Shown here: positions 53,868-62,769 of the stretch, one piece after another
How the letters are laid out: every line of letters starts with the position of its first letter
Position numbering within the stretch: the stretch's first letter is position 1
DNA from: Flavobacteriaceae bacterium PS02293
GTDB taxonomy: Bacteria; Bacteroidota; Bacteroidia; Flavobacteriales; Weeksellaceae
Assembly (NCBI GenBank): GCA_029960045.1
Contig: JASCOV010000002.1
Location: forward strand, 1 to 64,000
DNA: 64,000 nt
Direction of reading: 5' to 3'
Position numbers and translations under genes: made by a program
The notes under the pieces: generated by a model
Told to the model about the DNA's origin: nothing
The model's database searches: none
What the model saw: only the letters and a program-made list of their open reading frames with translations

Positions 53868-55988
53868 ATGAGATTAAAATTAATATTTCCCTTTTTACTA
53901 TTAATGATTTTTATTTCAGCACAGCGAAATCGAGAGACAGAAGACTCTGCGAGAGTAATGAAACGGCAAAAATTTTTCATTGAAAAGGATCATAAATTTG
54001 GATTGAAAGATTCACTAGATCAAGTTATTTTAAGTCCTACATTTGATAACATCGATTTTTTCGGAAAGGATCTATTTATTGCTGGAAAAGACTCTTTGTT
54101 TGGTATAATTAACAAATCAGGTCATACAATCATACCAATTAAATATAAAGATATAAAAGATAGTGAAAGTAACTTTTATAGTTCATATGATTCTAAAAAA
54201 AATGATGCTCTTAAAAAGTATTTTAAAGATTTTCTGTTTGTTTACGCTAATAATGATAGCTATGATGAGCAATTTGGGATTTATTCCAAAGCTGGCAAAT
54301 TATTATATCCGCCTGTAATCCATAAATTTTCTGAGATAAAAGAATATAAAAATTCACTTTATGTTATAATTACTGAGTATCCTGAAATAAAAGGATTTAC
54401 AGCTATGTATAATGGTAAGCCAATGAAAACTCAAGGAACAAGACTACTTGAGTTCAAAAATAATAGGTTTGAAGAGAAACCTTTGCAGGTGGTTTATTCG
54501 GATTTAAGGTTTTTAAACATTAAAAATAAAAATATTCTTTATTATAAAAAGGGTTATAAAGGTGGCTTCTATAATTTGGAAAACGATAAAAAAACAGATC
54601 AGAAATATATAGATTACAGTTTTTCGGACACTAAAATATTTGCTAAAAAGGAAAAATTTTATAATTATATACTTGATGAAAATTTCAAAGAAACGATAAG
54701 CAAAGACAGCATTAGCAGAGTTGAAAACAATTATCAATATGTGGTGGATGGTAAAAATATGAGATTGATGAAAGATGGCAAAAAAACAAAATTTTCTTAT
54801 CCATTATTAAAGGCAATTTATCATTACACCGATAATTATGGACAATATATCCCAGATGAAGATTATGAGAAATACCTGACAAACTTATTCGAGTTTTATC
54901 CTGCTTATCCTGAAGGTGTTAAAAATATAGAGCATGGAATTATCAATTTTGAAGGGGAAATATTGGTTGAGCCAAAATACGATTACGTTAAAATTCTACC
55001 ATTGAGAAAAATTGTCGGAGAAAGTTATGATGTGAGCAAGAAAGATTACTACAAGAAAAATCATTTGGATTATCTGCTTATTCCGGGAGGCTTTTATGCT
55101 CCCGGAAGTATAATATATAAGGAGTTTAAAATCATTAATTCTGCGGGTAAAGAAATTGTTTATATTGATAATGAGTTATTTAGTAAATTGAACAAAGGTA
55201 AGCACTTCTCTTATAATGAAAATCAAGGTATTACAAAAGACTTTTATATTAGAAACTTTTCCAATCAATCTGGATTTTTTGTTTATGATATTGCTAATAA
55301 AAAAATAATTCTCAATTCTGACAAAGGATCTTTCTCTTTAAGGAAAAGCGGTGGTTTCTTAGAACGGGTTTTTGACACAAAATCTAATGATTTGATAGTT
55401 ACTTATTACAGTAGAAAAATGAACAAACTGTATGAAGAAAAAATACCTTGCAAAAATTTTGAAGAATGCAATCGACAAATTATCAGAAGCAAAGAAATAT
55501 ATGTTTTTGAAAACAATAAAACAGGGTTGATTGATTTTGATGAAAAGAAAATTTTGAACACAAAATATGACAGCATCAAAATTTTTAATTTCCATTCCGT
55601 TAATCAGTTTAATATTACTGAAGAAGATTTGACGACTTCTTTTGCTGTTACAAAAAATGGAAAAACGGCTTTGCTAAATGAGCATTACAAAGAAATTATA
55701 CCGCCACAATATGACGATATCAAATTAGTCAACAACCCATATTTTGAGGCTTATCTCGTGAAAAAGAATAATAAATATGGTTTGATTTCTAAAAACAATA
55801 TTTTGCTAGTGCCAATCCAAGAAGATTATGAAATTATCTATAACAGAGATGGGCGATATTTTGAGATTAAGAATCAATATAGATATGCTTTTTCGCAAGA
55901 TTATGAACAAAAAGATGTTTGGTATAATGGGAAAAATCCGACAAAGAGATTTTTAATTAAAGAACGAGTTGTTTCAGAATTGAAGTAA
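53868..55988 (+). CDS. Exported WG-repeat protein
   Basis: The 706-residue protein has a signal peptide (MRLKLIFPFLLLMIFISAQ) and repeated WG/KWG-like units. Each has a (K/F)(Y/F/T)GL(I/K) start and a P-x-(Y/F)-D-x-I end, for example near residues 45-70 (FGLKDSLDQVILSPTFDNI), 560-585 and 600-650 (YGLISKNN). Such repeats form extracytoplasmic beta structures of unknown role. An in-frame ATG at 53850 would add 6 residues before the signal peptide. It is divergent from rocD, and related sequence follows at 55992-58436. Confidence 0.75.
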   Translation: MRLKLIFPFLLLMIFISAQRNRETEDSARVMKRQKFFIEKDHKFGLKDSLDQVILSPTFDNIDFFGKDLFIAGKDSLFGIINKSGHTIIPIKYKDIKDSESNFYSSYDSKKNDALKKYFKDFLFVYANNDSYDEQFGIYSKAGKLLYPPVIHKFSEIKEYKNSLYVIITEYPEIKGFTAMYNGKPMKTQGTRLLEFKNNRFEEKPLQVVYSDLRFLNIKNKNILYYKKGYKGGFYNLENDKKTDQKYIDYSFSDTKIFAKKEKFYNYILDENFKETISKDSISRVENNYQYVVDGKNMRLMKDGKKTKFSYPLLKAIYHYTDNYGQYIPDEDYEKYLTNLFEFYPAYPEGVKNIEHGIINFEGEILVEPKYDYVKILPLRKIVGESYDVSKKDYYKKNHLDYLLIPGGFYAPGSIIYKEFKIINSAGKEIVYIDNELFSKLNKGKHFSYNENQGITKDFYIRNFSNQSGFFVYDIANKKIILNSDKGSFSLRKSGGFLERVFDTKSNDLIVTYYSRKMNKLYEEKIPCKNFEECNRQIIRSKEIYVFENNKTGLIDFDEKKILNTKYDSIKIFNFHSVNQFNITEEDLTTSFAVTKNGKTALLNEHYKEIIPPQYDDIKLVNNPYFEAYLVKKNNKYGLISKNNILLVPIQEDYEIIYNRDGRYFEIKNQYRYAFSQDYEQKDVWYNGKNPTKRFLIKERVVSELK

Positions 55989-55991
55989 GCG

Positions 55992-56583
55992 CTAAAGTTG
56001 AAACATATCAAAACCAAGAGGCTTTTCAATAATATTTCCATAGCGATCCATTACATTTTTCTCGTCATTGATGAGATAAAATCCATTTTTATAAGCACCA
56101 ATAATAGATTCGTCTTTAGTTACTTGTTTTCCAGATTGGTCTTTTTCGCCATAGTTTTTTAAGACTCCTGGTTTAAATTTTACATTCAGTTTTGTCTCAT
56201 AAGTTTTCTGTTGGATGATTTCGATCTGGTCATCTTTTTTGAGATAGATGATATTGTAATCTACCATTCTGTCGTCTCTAATGGTGTTATAATCGTCCAT
56301 TCTCAAAATATTGTAATTTTTATCTATAATTCCTGTTTTTTTAGTAATAAAATCGCGGAAATGTGAGATTACCTTCCAAAATTCGATTATAATCATTCTT
56401 GAAAATCATCGTCATCGTTGTAGTTGAGATGTTTCCGGAAATTTTCACATCGATATTCAAATTATCGAGATAAACTTTCGAATCTTTACTGAATTTCCCC
56501 TTAGAATCTGAAATTTCCAGCGTAGGAAGTTGTGCAGATATCAGAAATGAAAAGAAGAACAGAATCAATACTTGGATTTTCAT
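55992..56583 (-). pseudogene. Chimeric pseudogene: VIT-domain start joined to WG-repeat end
   Basis: On the minus strand, 56583-56341 encodes a signal peptide (MKIQVLILFFFSFLISAQ) and the first half of a VIT domain (VYLDNLNIDVKISGNISTTT ... ILEGNLTFP), then four stray residues and a stop. The rest of the segment, in the next frame down to 55992, encodes WG-repeat-like sequence (KKTGIIDKNYN ... VMDRYGNIIEKPLGF). The two parts meet near 56355 out of frame. The simplest reading is a deletion that fused two exported-protein genes and killed both. It is wedged between two WG-type genes. Confidence 0.6.
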
Positions 56584-56716
56584 AGTTTGAGTTTTTAATT
56601 TCTATAAATTTAATAATAATCCTGATCAATTTTAAATGAAAAATGATCCTGTTATGAGATAAGTTTTTGTTTTCTAATTTGATAAGATGACTTTTTCTTG
56701 CTGAATGATATTTCTG

Positions 56717-56724
56717 TACATTTG
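56717..56724 (+). promoter_or_regulatory. -7 box of the 564-residue exported protein gene
   Basis: TACATTTG matches TANNTTTG; a TTG lies 16 nt upstream (56698-56700). The ATG is 18 nt downstream. Confidence 0.45.
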
Positions 56725-56741
56725 TTTTACACAAAATAAAT

Positions 56742-58436
56742 ATGAAAAAGATTTACTTATTAGTTTTGGTTTTATGTTGCGTCTTCTTGAATGCTCAAGC
56801 TAAATACTACATCTATACGAATGATGGAGGTGACGCTATTAGAATACTAACTTATACTATAGATCACAACTACGCGATTGAAGAGTTAAGATCCAAAAAT
56901 GGCAAAATTGAACAAGTTGCTTCAAATTACGGCCGGGTTACAAATGCGGAAGAAGAGCAGGCTTTGTTTAAAAATGCAAAACTCGTTGGGGATTTTAAAA
57001 CTGATAAATTTGAAAATTTTGCAACGTATTATAACAAAACTTTAAAAGTTGTAAATAATAAAACTAAGAAAGAGAGTAGATTTCGCTTCTATGGTTCTCA
57101 TTTTTTATTTGAAGATTCTCAGTACAATCAGTATTCATCATTTCGTTTTTCAGGCAGTCTTCCACTCTATAAAAGTGAGGATAAACAAAACGAGAGTTTT
57201 CGTGATTATGAAATGCGTTATAATTTTTATACCATTTATAATATCAATTTAATTCTTGTGGGAAACAAGATTTATTTTTTTAAAATTAAAGAATTAGCAG
57301 GCAAAATGTTTCCTGATTCAGACGTTAGTTTTACAGATAAGAATTTTGCAAATTCCAATATTTTTTTTCTGTTAGATGTTTTTTCTAAACCTAATCCAAA
57401 AGGTGGAGATTTTTATGGTGTTAAAGAATATCTTGGCAAAGAAATCTTGCCGGCGAAGTTTAAAAAAGTACTGATTTGTGCCGATGCAATTTTGGTTAAA
57501 GATAATGGCTTATGGTACTTTTATGATTTTTATGGTGTTAAGATAATTGATAAAGGTTTCAAAAAAATACTTCCACTACATTTTGAAATTCCGGAATATA
57601 ATAACGATAAAATTGAAGTCACAAAAAAGGGAATTACAAAATATGCGGTTCTGGAAAAAAATGAAGTTAAAGTCATTGGTAATATTTATGAGCATTCAAC
57701 CAATTCCGAATTTATTAGTTTAGAAAGTTATAGTGTAGCCGTTTGTGGTACCAGAAGTGGCTCGTATAAGGAGAGTTTATATGGATTTAGAACAAAAAAT
57801 AATACAATAGAAATCAATCAGAAAATACATTTTTTTAATTCAGATTTTAAAAGACATTTAGTAGAGTCGGATAATAATCATATTTCGGAAAATAAAACTT
57901 CTTTTCAGATAAAACAAGATTTTGGTAAAATTGAATATCTCAATAAATCAGACAGCACAAAAAATTTTTATAAACTACTCAATGAAAGATTTGTTTACTT
58001 TTTTAAGATAAAAAAAGAGGGCAAAGAAGGATTTTATTGTATTAATTTTAACTTCACAAGTGACCGTATTACTCCTCAATATTGGAATGTCTTTGTAAAT
58101 AAAGACAATGACTTTAATACTACAATTTCTCTATTTGATAAAATAGAAGATTTTTCATCTGAACTCTCGCTTTTGAATTTATCTGGCGATTATAAGGATA
58201 GTTTTAATCTTTCGTTAAGTAATGATTTAGATAGTAATTTTTATCCTCAGATTTATTACAAAATATGGAATGATAGAAAAGTAGGCTTTTATTCTCCAAG
58301 ATCAAATTATCTTGGCAATGTTAATATCAAATATAAAACACTTGAAGATATTAAGAATAGATTTTTACGCTTTGAAGATTTTGAAGGTAGAAAGGGGTGG
58401 CTAAGTGAAGATGGAGAAGAGTTTTATGATTTGTGA
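56742..58436 (+). CDS. Exported protein with weak WG-like repeats
   Basis: The 564-residue protein has a signal peptide (MKKIYLLVLVLCCVFLNAQ). The body is beta-rich and rich in Asn, Lys, Tyr and Phe. A central stretch (about 225-310) resembles WG repeats (YLGKEILPAKFKKVLICAD, NGLWYFYDFYGVKIIDKGFKKI). No known domain is certain, and no sorting tail is seen. It shares composition with the 706-residue WG protein upstream. Confidence 0.65.
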   Translation: MKKIYLLVLVLCCVFLNAQAKYYIYTNDGGDAIRILTYTIDHNYAIEELRSKNGKIEQVASNYGRVTNAEEEQALFKNAKLVGDFKTDKFENFATYYNKTLKVVNNKTKKESRFRFYGSHFLFEDSQYNQYSSFRFSGSLPLYKSEDKQNESFRDYEMRYNFYTIYNINLILVGNKIYFFKIKELAGKMFPDSDVSFTDKNFANSNIFFLLDVFSKPNPKGGDFYGVKEYLGKEILPAKFKKVLICADAILVKDNGLWYFYDFYGVKIIDKGFKKILPLHFEIPEYNNDKIEVTKKGITKYAVLEKNEVKVIGNIYEHSTNSEFISLESYSVAVCGTRSGSYKESLYGFRTKNNTIEINQKIHFFNSDFKRHLVESDNNHISENKTSFQIKQDFGKIEYLNKSDSTKNFYKLLNERFVYFFKIKKEGKEGFYCINFNFTSDRITPQYWNVFVNKDNDFNTTISLFDKIEDFSSELSLLNLSGDYKDSFNLSLSNDLDSNFYPQIYYKIWNDRKVGFYSPRSNYLGNVNIKYKTLEDIKNRFLRFEDFEGRKGWLSEDGEEFYDL

Positions 58437-58460
58437 GATTAAATTTTTGATTATTTACCT

Positions 58461-58496
58461 AAAAAATGCCTGACTTTTATAGTCAGGCATTTTATA
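58461..58496. terminator. Bidirectional terminator
   Basis: The perfect stem AATGCCTGACT / AGTCAGGCATT lies between convergent genes, with A-rich and T-rich flanks. Confidence 0.88.
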
Positions 58497-58515
58497 TTTA
58501 TTGAATGGTAATTTC

Positions 58516-59874
58516 TTAGATATGATTATCAAAACTTCTATCCATTACGAAGTCTTCCATAAACTTGGTAGTGTAATTTCCAGCAAGGAAATCCTCATTT
58601 TCCAATAGTTGTCTGTGGAAAGGAATCGTAGTTTTTACACCTTCGATATAGAATTCTTCCAAAGCACGTTTCATTTTCGCAATCGATTCTTCTCTGGTTT
58701 GAGCAGTAACGATCAATTTTGCAATCATGGAATCGTAGTTGGATGGAATCGTGTATCCTGAATAAACGTGAGTGTCAACTCTCACACCGTTTCCACCAGG
58801 AATATTAAGTTCCGTAATTTTCCCCGGAGACGGTCGGAAATCAGCATAAGGATCCTCAGCGTTGATTCTACACTCGATAGAATGTCTTTTCGGATAGTAA
58901 TTTTTCCCGCTGATTGGTGTTCCTGCAGCTAATAAAATCTGCTCACGAATCAAGTCAAAATCAACAACTTGTTCCGTAATTGGATGCTCCACCTGGATTC
59001 TTGTATTCATTTCCATGAAGTAAAAATTCCTGTGTTTGTCCACCAAAAATTCAATTGTTCCAACACCTTCATAAGAAATATATTCTGCTGCTTTCACAGC
59101 TGCTGCTCCCATTTTTTCACGAAGTTCATCTGTCATAAATGGAGATGGCGTTTCTTCGATCAGTTTTTGATTTCTTCTTTGGATAGAGCAGTCCCTTTCG
59201 GAAAGGTGACAGGCTTTACCAAATTGATCTCCAGCAACCTGAATCTCAATATGTCTTGGCTCTTCGATCAGTTTTTCCATGTACATTCCGCCGTTTCCAA
59301 AAGCCGCAACAGCTTCCTGGATTGCAGAATCCCAATGTTCTTTCAGATCTTCTTCTTTCCAAACGGCTCTCATCCCTTTTCCACCACCACCGGCAGTAGC
59401 TTTGATCATCACAGGATAACCAACTACCAGAGCAGTTTTCTTAGCGTCTTCATAAGAATCAATCAAGCCTTCAGATCCTGGAACACAAGGGATTCCAGCT
59501 GCTTTCATAGTCGCTTTAGCCGTAGCTTTGTCGCCCATTTTTTCGATTTGCTCAGGACTTGCTCCAATGAATTTGATGCCGTTCTTAGCACAAATTCTAG
59601 AGAAGTTTGCATTCTCAGAAAGAAAGCCGTAACCTGGATGGATTGCATCTGCATTTGTAATTTCTGCTGCAGCGATGATATTAGGAATTTTAAGATAAGA
59701 ATCTTTGCTCATTGGTGGGCCAATACAAACAGCCTCGTCTGCAAAACGCACGTGAAGACTGTCTTTGTCAGCAGTTGAATAAACAGCGACTGTTTTGATT
59801 CCCATTTCCTTAGCCGTACGTAAAATTCGCATTGCGATCTCGCCACGGTTTGCGATCAATATTTTTTTGAACAT
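58516..59874 (-). CDS. accC: Acetyl-CoA carboxylase, biotin carboxylase subunit
   Basis: The 452-residue ATP-grasp enzyme shows [33 protein letters not shown], the glycine loop [49 protein letters not shown] and RINAEDP. It carboxylates biotin on AccB using bicarbonate and ATP. It lies downstream of accB (96 nt gap) on the same strand. The tract just upstream of its ATG is made of 7-nt A/T units. Confidence 0.97.
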   Translation of the reverse strand: MFKKILIANRGEIAMRILRTAKEMGIKTVAVYSTADKDSLHVRFADEAVCIGPPMSKDSYLKIPNIIAAAEITNADAIHPGYGFLSENANFSRICAKNGIKFIGASPEQIEKMGDKATAKATMKAAGIPCVPGSEGLIDSYEDAKKTALVVGYPVMIKATAGGGGKGMRAVWKEEDLKEHWDSAIQEAVAAFGNGGMYMEKLIEEPRHIEIQVAGDQFGKACHLSERDCSIQRRNQKLIEETPSPFMTDELREKMGAAAVKAAEYISYEGVGTIEFLVDKHRNFYFMEMNTRIQVEHPITEQVVDFDLIREQILLAAGTPISGKNYYPKRHSIECRINAEDPYADFRPSPGKITELNIPGGNGVRVDTHVYSGYTIPSNYDSMIAKLIVTAQTREESIAKMKRALEEFYIEGVKTTIPFHRQLLENEDFLAGNYTTKFMEDFVMDRSFDNHI

Positions 59875-59880
59875 CTTTTT

Positions 59881-59922
59881 AGAAATTTTAAATTTTAAAT
59901 TTTGAATTTTAAATTGATTTTA
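59881..59922 (-). repeat. Heptad tract (TTTAAAA type) upstream of accC
   Basis: On the minus strand, repeating 7-nt units (TTTAAAA, TTCAAAA, TTTAAAA, TTTAAAA, TTTCTAA) end shortly before the ATG. They look like the T-rich variant of the TCTAANN tracts at aroC and aspS. Confidence 0.55.
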
Positions 59923-59936
59923 AACGAATTAATTTT

Positions 59937-59968
59937 CATCTAAAATCTATAATCTTTCATCTAAAATT
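59937..59968 (+). repeat. Opposite-facing heptad tract between accB and accC
   Basis: On the plus strand, TCTAAAA, TCTATAA, TCTTTCA, TCTAAAA run up to the accB stop codon. Both flanking genes read on the minus strand, so this is the only tract here not aimed at a start codon. Confidence 0.6.
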
Positions 59969-59970
59969 CC

Positions 59971-60447
59971 TTAAGAAGGGTCTACTAAAAATAATGGTTG
60001 GTCGTATTCTACAGGAGAAGAATCTTCTACCAAGATTTTCACGATTTTTCCGCTAACTTCTGATTCGATCTGGTTGAAAAGCTTCATCGCTTCGATCACA
60101 CAAACTACTTTTCCTTCTGTTACAGAATCGCCTACGTTTGCAAAAACCTCTTTGTCTGGAGATGGTTTTCTGTAGAAAGTTCCGATCATTGGAGATTTGA
60201 TCGTAATATATTTGCTGTCATCGGCAGCGTTTGCTGCTTCAGAATTATCGTTAGAAGCAGAAACTGGACTTGCAGCCGGTGCAGAAAAAGGAGTCTGATA
60301 AGAAACTTGTGGTGTTACATAGCTTACAGGCTCGCCTCCAAGTGGTGTTTTGATGTAGATTTCGAAGTCTTTATTTTTATATTTCACTTCGGAAACTCCT
60401 GCTTTTGCTACAAATCTTACAAGATTCTGAATGTCTTTTATATCCAT
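59971..60447 (-). CDS. accB: Biotin carboxyl carrier protein
   Basis: The 158-residue protein has an N-terminal region (DIKDIQNLVRFVAKAGVSEVKYKN), a Pro/Ala/Ser linker, and a biotinyl domain with the site CVIEAMKLFNQIESEV, where the lysine carries biotin. It shuttles carboxyl groups between AccC and AccA/AccD. A TATATTTG box (minus strand, 60471-60478) lies 23 nt before the ATG. It is followed by accC. Confidence 0.97.
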   Translation of the reverse strand: MDIKDIQNLVRFVAKAGVSEVKYKNKDFEIYIKTPLGGEPVSYVTPQVSYQTPFSAPAASPVSASNDNSEAANAADDSKYITIKSPMIGTFYRKPSPDKEVFANVGDSVTEGKVVCVIEAMKLFNQIESEVSGKIVKILVEDSSPVEYDQPLFLVDPS

Positions 60448-60480
60448 AAAATTTTAAATGTTTTGAACGCCAAATATAAT

Positions 60481-60520
60481 AAAAAACCACCCAAATTAAT
60501 AAAATCCGAGTGGTTTTTTA
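60481..60520 (-). terminator. Terminator after rpmF
   Basis: On the minus strand, AAAAACCAC pairs with GTGGTTTTTT around a loop of about 19 nt, 31 nt after the rpmF stop. It also abuts the accB promoter box. Confidence 0.7.
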
Positions 60521-60550
60521 TGCTAAGTATAAGATTATCAAAGATAATTC

Positions 60551-60754
60551 TTAGTTTTCTTCTATAGTTTCTACAGTTTTCTCTACTACAACTTTTCCTC
60601 TGTAATAAAGTTTTCCTTCGTGCCAGTGCGCTCTGTGGTATAAGTGCATTTCGCCAGACGTTGCGTCTTTAGCCAATTGAGGAACTACAGCTTTGTAGTG
60701 TGTTCTTCTTTTATCTCTTCTTGTAGACGACTGTCTTCTTTTAGGATGTGCCAT
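60551..60754 (-). CDS. rpmF: 50S ribosomal protein L32
   Basis: The 67-residue protein starts [20 protein letters not shown] and continues with the L32 core ([20 protein letters not shown]). It contains no cysteine, so it is the zinc-free form. It follows the DUF177 gene by 45 nt on the same strand, the standard pairing. Confidence 0.95.
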   Translation of the reverse strand: MAHPKRRQSSTRRDKRRTHYKAVVPQLAKDATSGEMHLYHRAHWHEGKLYYRGKVVVEKTVETIEEN

Positions 60755-60799
60755 TGTTAGTACTTTTTAAAAAATTCTTTCGAATTATATTGTTATTTC

Positions 60800-61327
60800 T
60801 TAATTGTTATCTTTTAATTTTTTCAAAGCTTCCCATCGTGGGTCAACTTGTTCCTCTTCTTCCTCGATTATTTTTGGACTGTATTTGTCTAAAAGATTCT
60901 GATATTCTTCATTGTCTTTCACAGAAGGCGCTACTTTTTTCATTGGGATTGATAAAACCACTGTTTCGTAGATAAGATTCGCAATGTTGAAATCGCTGTC
61001 TTTTCTGTTGATGGTAATCACATCCTCGTTGCTGTCATCATACTCTTCTCCAAATTTTACAAGAACTTTCAAATCATTTTCTATGTTTTCAGAAAATTCA
61101 TCATTGCTAATGTCGCAAATCAATTGAACTGTTCCTGAAACTTCGAATATGAATTCCAAAAATGTCGTGTGCTTGTCCAAAAGAACATTTACATTAATAT
61201 TTGGGTTGAAAAACTCCTGTTCAGTCTCAAATAAATCAAAGAACTCCTGATTGATTTCGTAATTGAAATCGTGCTTTCCTGGTTTTAAGCCTACAAAAGC
61301 AATGTCGTAGTTTCTAAATCTGTCCAT
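60800..61327 (-). CDS. DUF177 (YceD-like) protein
   Basis: The 175-residue protein starts MDRFRNYDIAFVGLKPGKHDF and ends with DPRWEALKKLKDN, both typical of the DUF177 family. The family is encoded next to rpmF in most bacteria and is linked to 23S rRNA and ribosome assembly. The internal ATG at 61327 is chosen over one at 61369, because the -7 box at 61340-61347 lies between them. Confidence 0.88.
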   Translation of the reverse strand: MDRFRNYDIAFVGLKPGKHDFNYEINQEFFDLFETEQEFFNPNINVNVLLDKHTTFLEFIFEVSGTVQLICDISNDEFSENIENDLKVLVKFGEEYDDSNEDVITINRKDSDFNIANLIYETVVLSIPMKKVAPSVKDNEEYQNLLDKYSPKIIEEEEEQVDPRWEALKKLKDNN

Positions 61328-61339
61328 AAAAATGGTTTG

Positions 61340-61369
61340 CAAAAATAATTTAATTTTTTCAAATAACAA
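61340..61369 (-). promoter_or_regulatory. Promoter of DUF177-rpmF
   Basis: On the minus strand, TTG (61367-61369), a 19-nt spacer and TATTTTTG (61340-61347) match the flavobacterial consensus. The leader would be only about 6 nt. Confidence 0.55.
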
Positions 61370-61450
61370 AATATTTTTTGGAAATACTTGAATTGCAAAA
61401 AATTAGTCCTCCAAAAACTTATTTTAATGTCTCAATTTTGAAGAAAGTGT

Positions 61451-62536
61451 TTAGCTTTCTTTTGGTAAATCCTCGTCTGGTCCGCTATGTGCGTGTGTCG
61501 CTTTCGGACGGAGACGATGCGCTCTCAAGTCCTGATATTCGTCTCGGCTTTTAAAAATATTGATTGCTGTAAAAATGGCTTCGGAAAATGAAGTTTCGTC
61601 TGCAATATTTTTTCCCGCAATATCATAGGCAACGCCATGGTCTGGCGAAGTTCTGATAAAAGGCAAACCAGCCGTGTAATTCACGCCTTCTTCATAAGCA
61701 ATCGTTTTGAACGGTGCCAAACCTTGGTCGTGGTACATTGCCAAAACGGCATCGAAGGCTTTATATTTTTCCGGTTGGAAAAAACTGTCCGCTGGATAAG
61801 GACCGAAAGCCATGATGCCTTCATTAAATAAATCCTGAATCGCAGGCTGAATGATTTCGATTTCTTCTTTTCCGATAACGCCACCGTCGCCAGCGTGAGG
61901 ATTGAGTCCGAGAACTGCAATCTTCGGTTTTTCTACGCAGAAATCTTCTTTCAATGTAGCAACCAATTGCTTGATTTGTTTTTTTAAATTTTCTTTGGTA
62001 ATGTTGCTTGCAATCTCAGCAACCGGAATGTGATGTGTGGAAACTGCTACTTTCAAAGCTTCTGTTACCATAAACATCACGGCTTTTTTGCCTGCTTTTT
62101 CTTCGAAATAACCTGTGTGGCCAGCGTGAGCGAAACCATATTTCATCATTTCGTCTTTGTTGATTGGCGCTGTTACGAGAACGTCGATGTCTTTATTTAA
62201 TAGTGCTTCTGTCGCAGAATTTAATGAGTCGATGGCCATTTTTGTGGATTCTTCCGTTGGGACACCAAATTCTATATTGCTGTTTTCCTTCGTCAGATTC
62301 ACCATATTGATTTTGCCGGACTGAGCTTCTTTCGCTTCGTTGATGTAATTGAAATTGGTCTGAAGTTTAAAAACATTTTTCTGATAGGTGAAAAGTTTTC
62401 CTGAACCAAAGATGACGGGCGTAAAAAAGTCTGTGATGGATTTATCTTTCAGAGATTTGAGGATGATTTCCGGACCGATTCCGTTGAAATCGCCGATTGA
62501 AATTCCTACTCTGATTTTATGGTGTTTGGAGCTCAT
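61451..62536 (-). CDS. pdxA: 4-hydroxythreonine-4-phosphate dehydrogenase
   Basis: The 361-residue protein has the PdxA pattern VGISIGDFNGIGPEIILKSL, VTAPINKDEMMKYGFAHAGHTGYF, VSTHHIPVAEIA, LGLNPHAGDGGVIGKEE, GPYPADSFF and AMYHDQGLAPFKTIAYEEGVNYTAGLPFIRTSPDHG. It oxidises 4-phosphohydroxythreonine in the DXP-dependent route to vitamin B6. It is divergent from ribE. The C-terminal tail after LRAHRLRPKATHAHSG is a short extension. Confidence 0.96.
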   Translation of the reverse strand: MSSKHHKIRVGISIGDFNGIGPEIILKSLKDKSITDFFTPVIFGSGKLFTYQKNVFKLQTNFNYINEAKEAQSGKINMVNLTKENSNIEFGVPTEESTKMAIDSLNSATEALLNKDIDVLVTAPINKDEMMKYGFAHAGHTGYFEEKAGKKAVMFMVTEALKVAVSTHHIPVAEIASNITKENLKKQIKQLVATLKEDFCVEKPKIAVLGLNPHAGDGGVIGKEEIEIIQPAIQDLFNEGIMAFGPYPADSFFQPEKYKAFDAVLAMYHDQGLAPFKTIAYEEGVNYTAGLPFIRTSPDHGVAYDIAGKNIADETSFSEAIFTAINIFKSRDEYQDLRAHRLRPKATHAHSGPDEDLPKES

Positions 62537-62568
62537 TTGTTTATCTTTGACATTTATAAAGAATTTAC

Positions 62569-62600
62569 AAAATTACAATTTTTTAGGTTGATTTGTACAA
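62569..62600 (-). promoter_or_regulatory. Promoter of pdxA
   Basis: On the minus strand, TTG (62598-62600), 21 nt and TAATTTTG (62569-62576) fit the consensus, 33 nt upstream of the ATG. Confidence 0.55.
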
Positions 62601-62615
62601 CAAAAGTTGTACTGA

Positions 62616-62749
62616 TGACAAAATCCATAGCCCTGATAGTAGCGGCATCCTTTTTTGTGATTGCGATGGCTGAATAGTTCTATTGGTGAACTCGATTCGG
62701 TAGCAATTACAAAAAAGATATAGCGGATAGCAGGATTAAGCTCCTAAAA
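62616..62749 (-). repeat. Modular intergenic repeat, sub-family B, copy 2
   Basis: On the minus strand it starts TTTTAGGAGCTTAATCC, continues TGCTATCCGCTATATC, a T-tract and a core whose ends pair (TTGTAATTGC with GCAATCACAA). The right arm is GGATGCCGCTACTATC then AGGGCTATGG and TTTGTCA. Arms match the copy at 16546-16667; the core is different. It lies between divergent pdxA and ribE. Confidence 0.8.
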
Positions 62750-62769
62750 ATTTTAAATACAAAACGAGA

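Noticed and set aside
56341..56583. Separate small VIT protein gene of 80 residues
   Set aside because: The domain is cut in half right after EGNLTFP and the following frame belongs to another gene, so it is treated as part of a chimeric pseudogene.
59887..59968. Possible CRISPR-like array from the 7-nt periodic sequence
   Set aside because: Units are 7 nt with no spacers; this is a short tandem tract, not a CRISPR array, and no cas genes are present.
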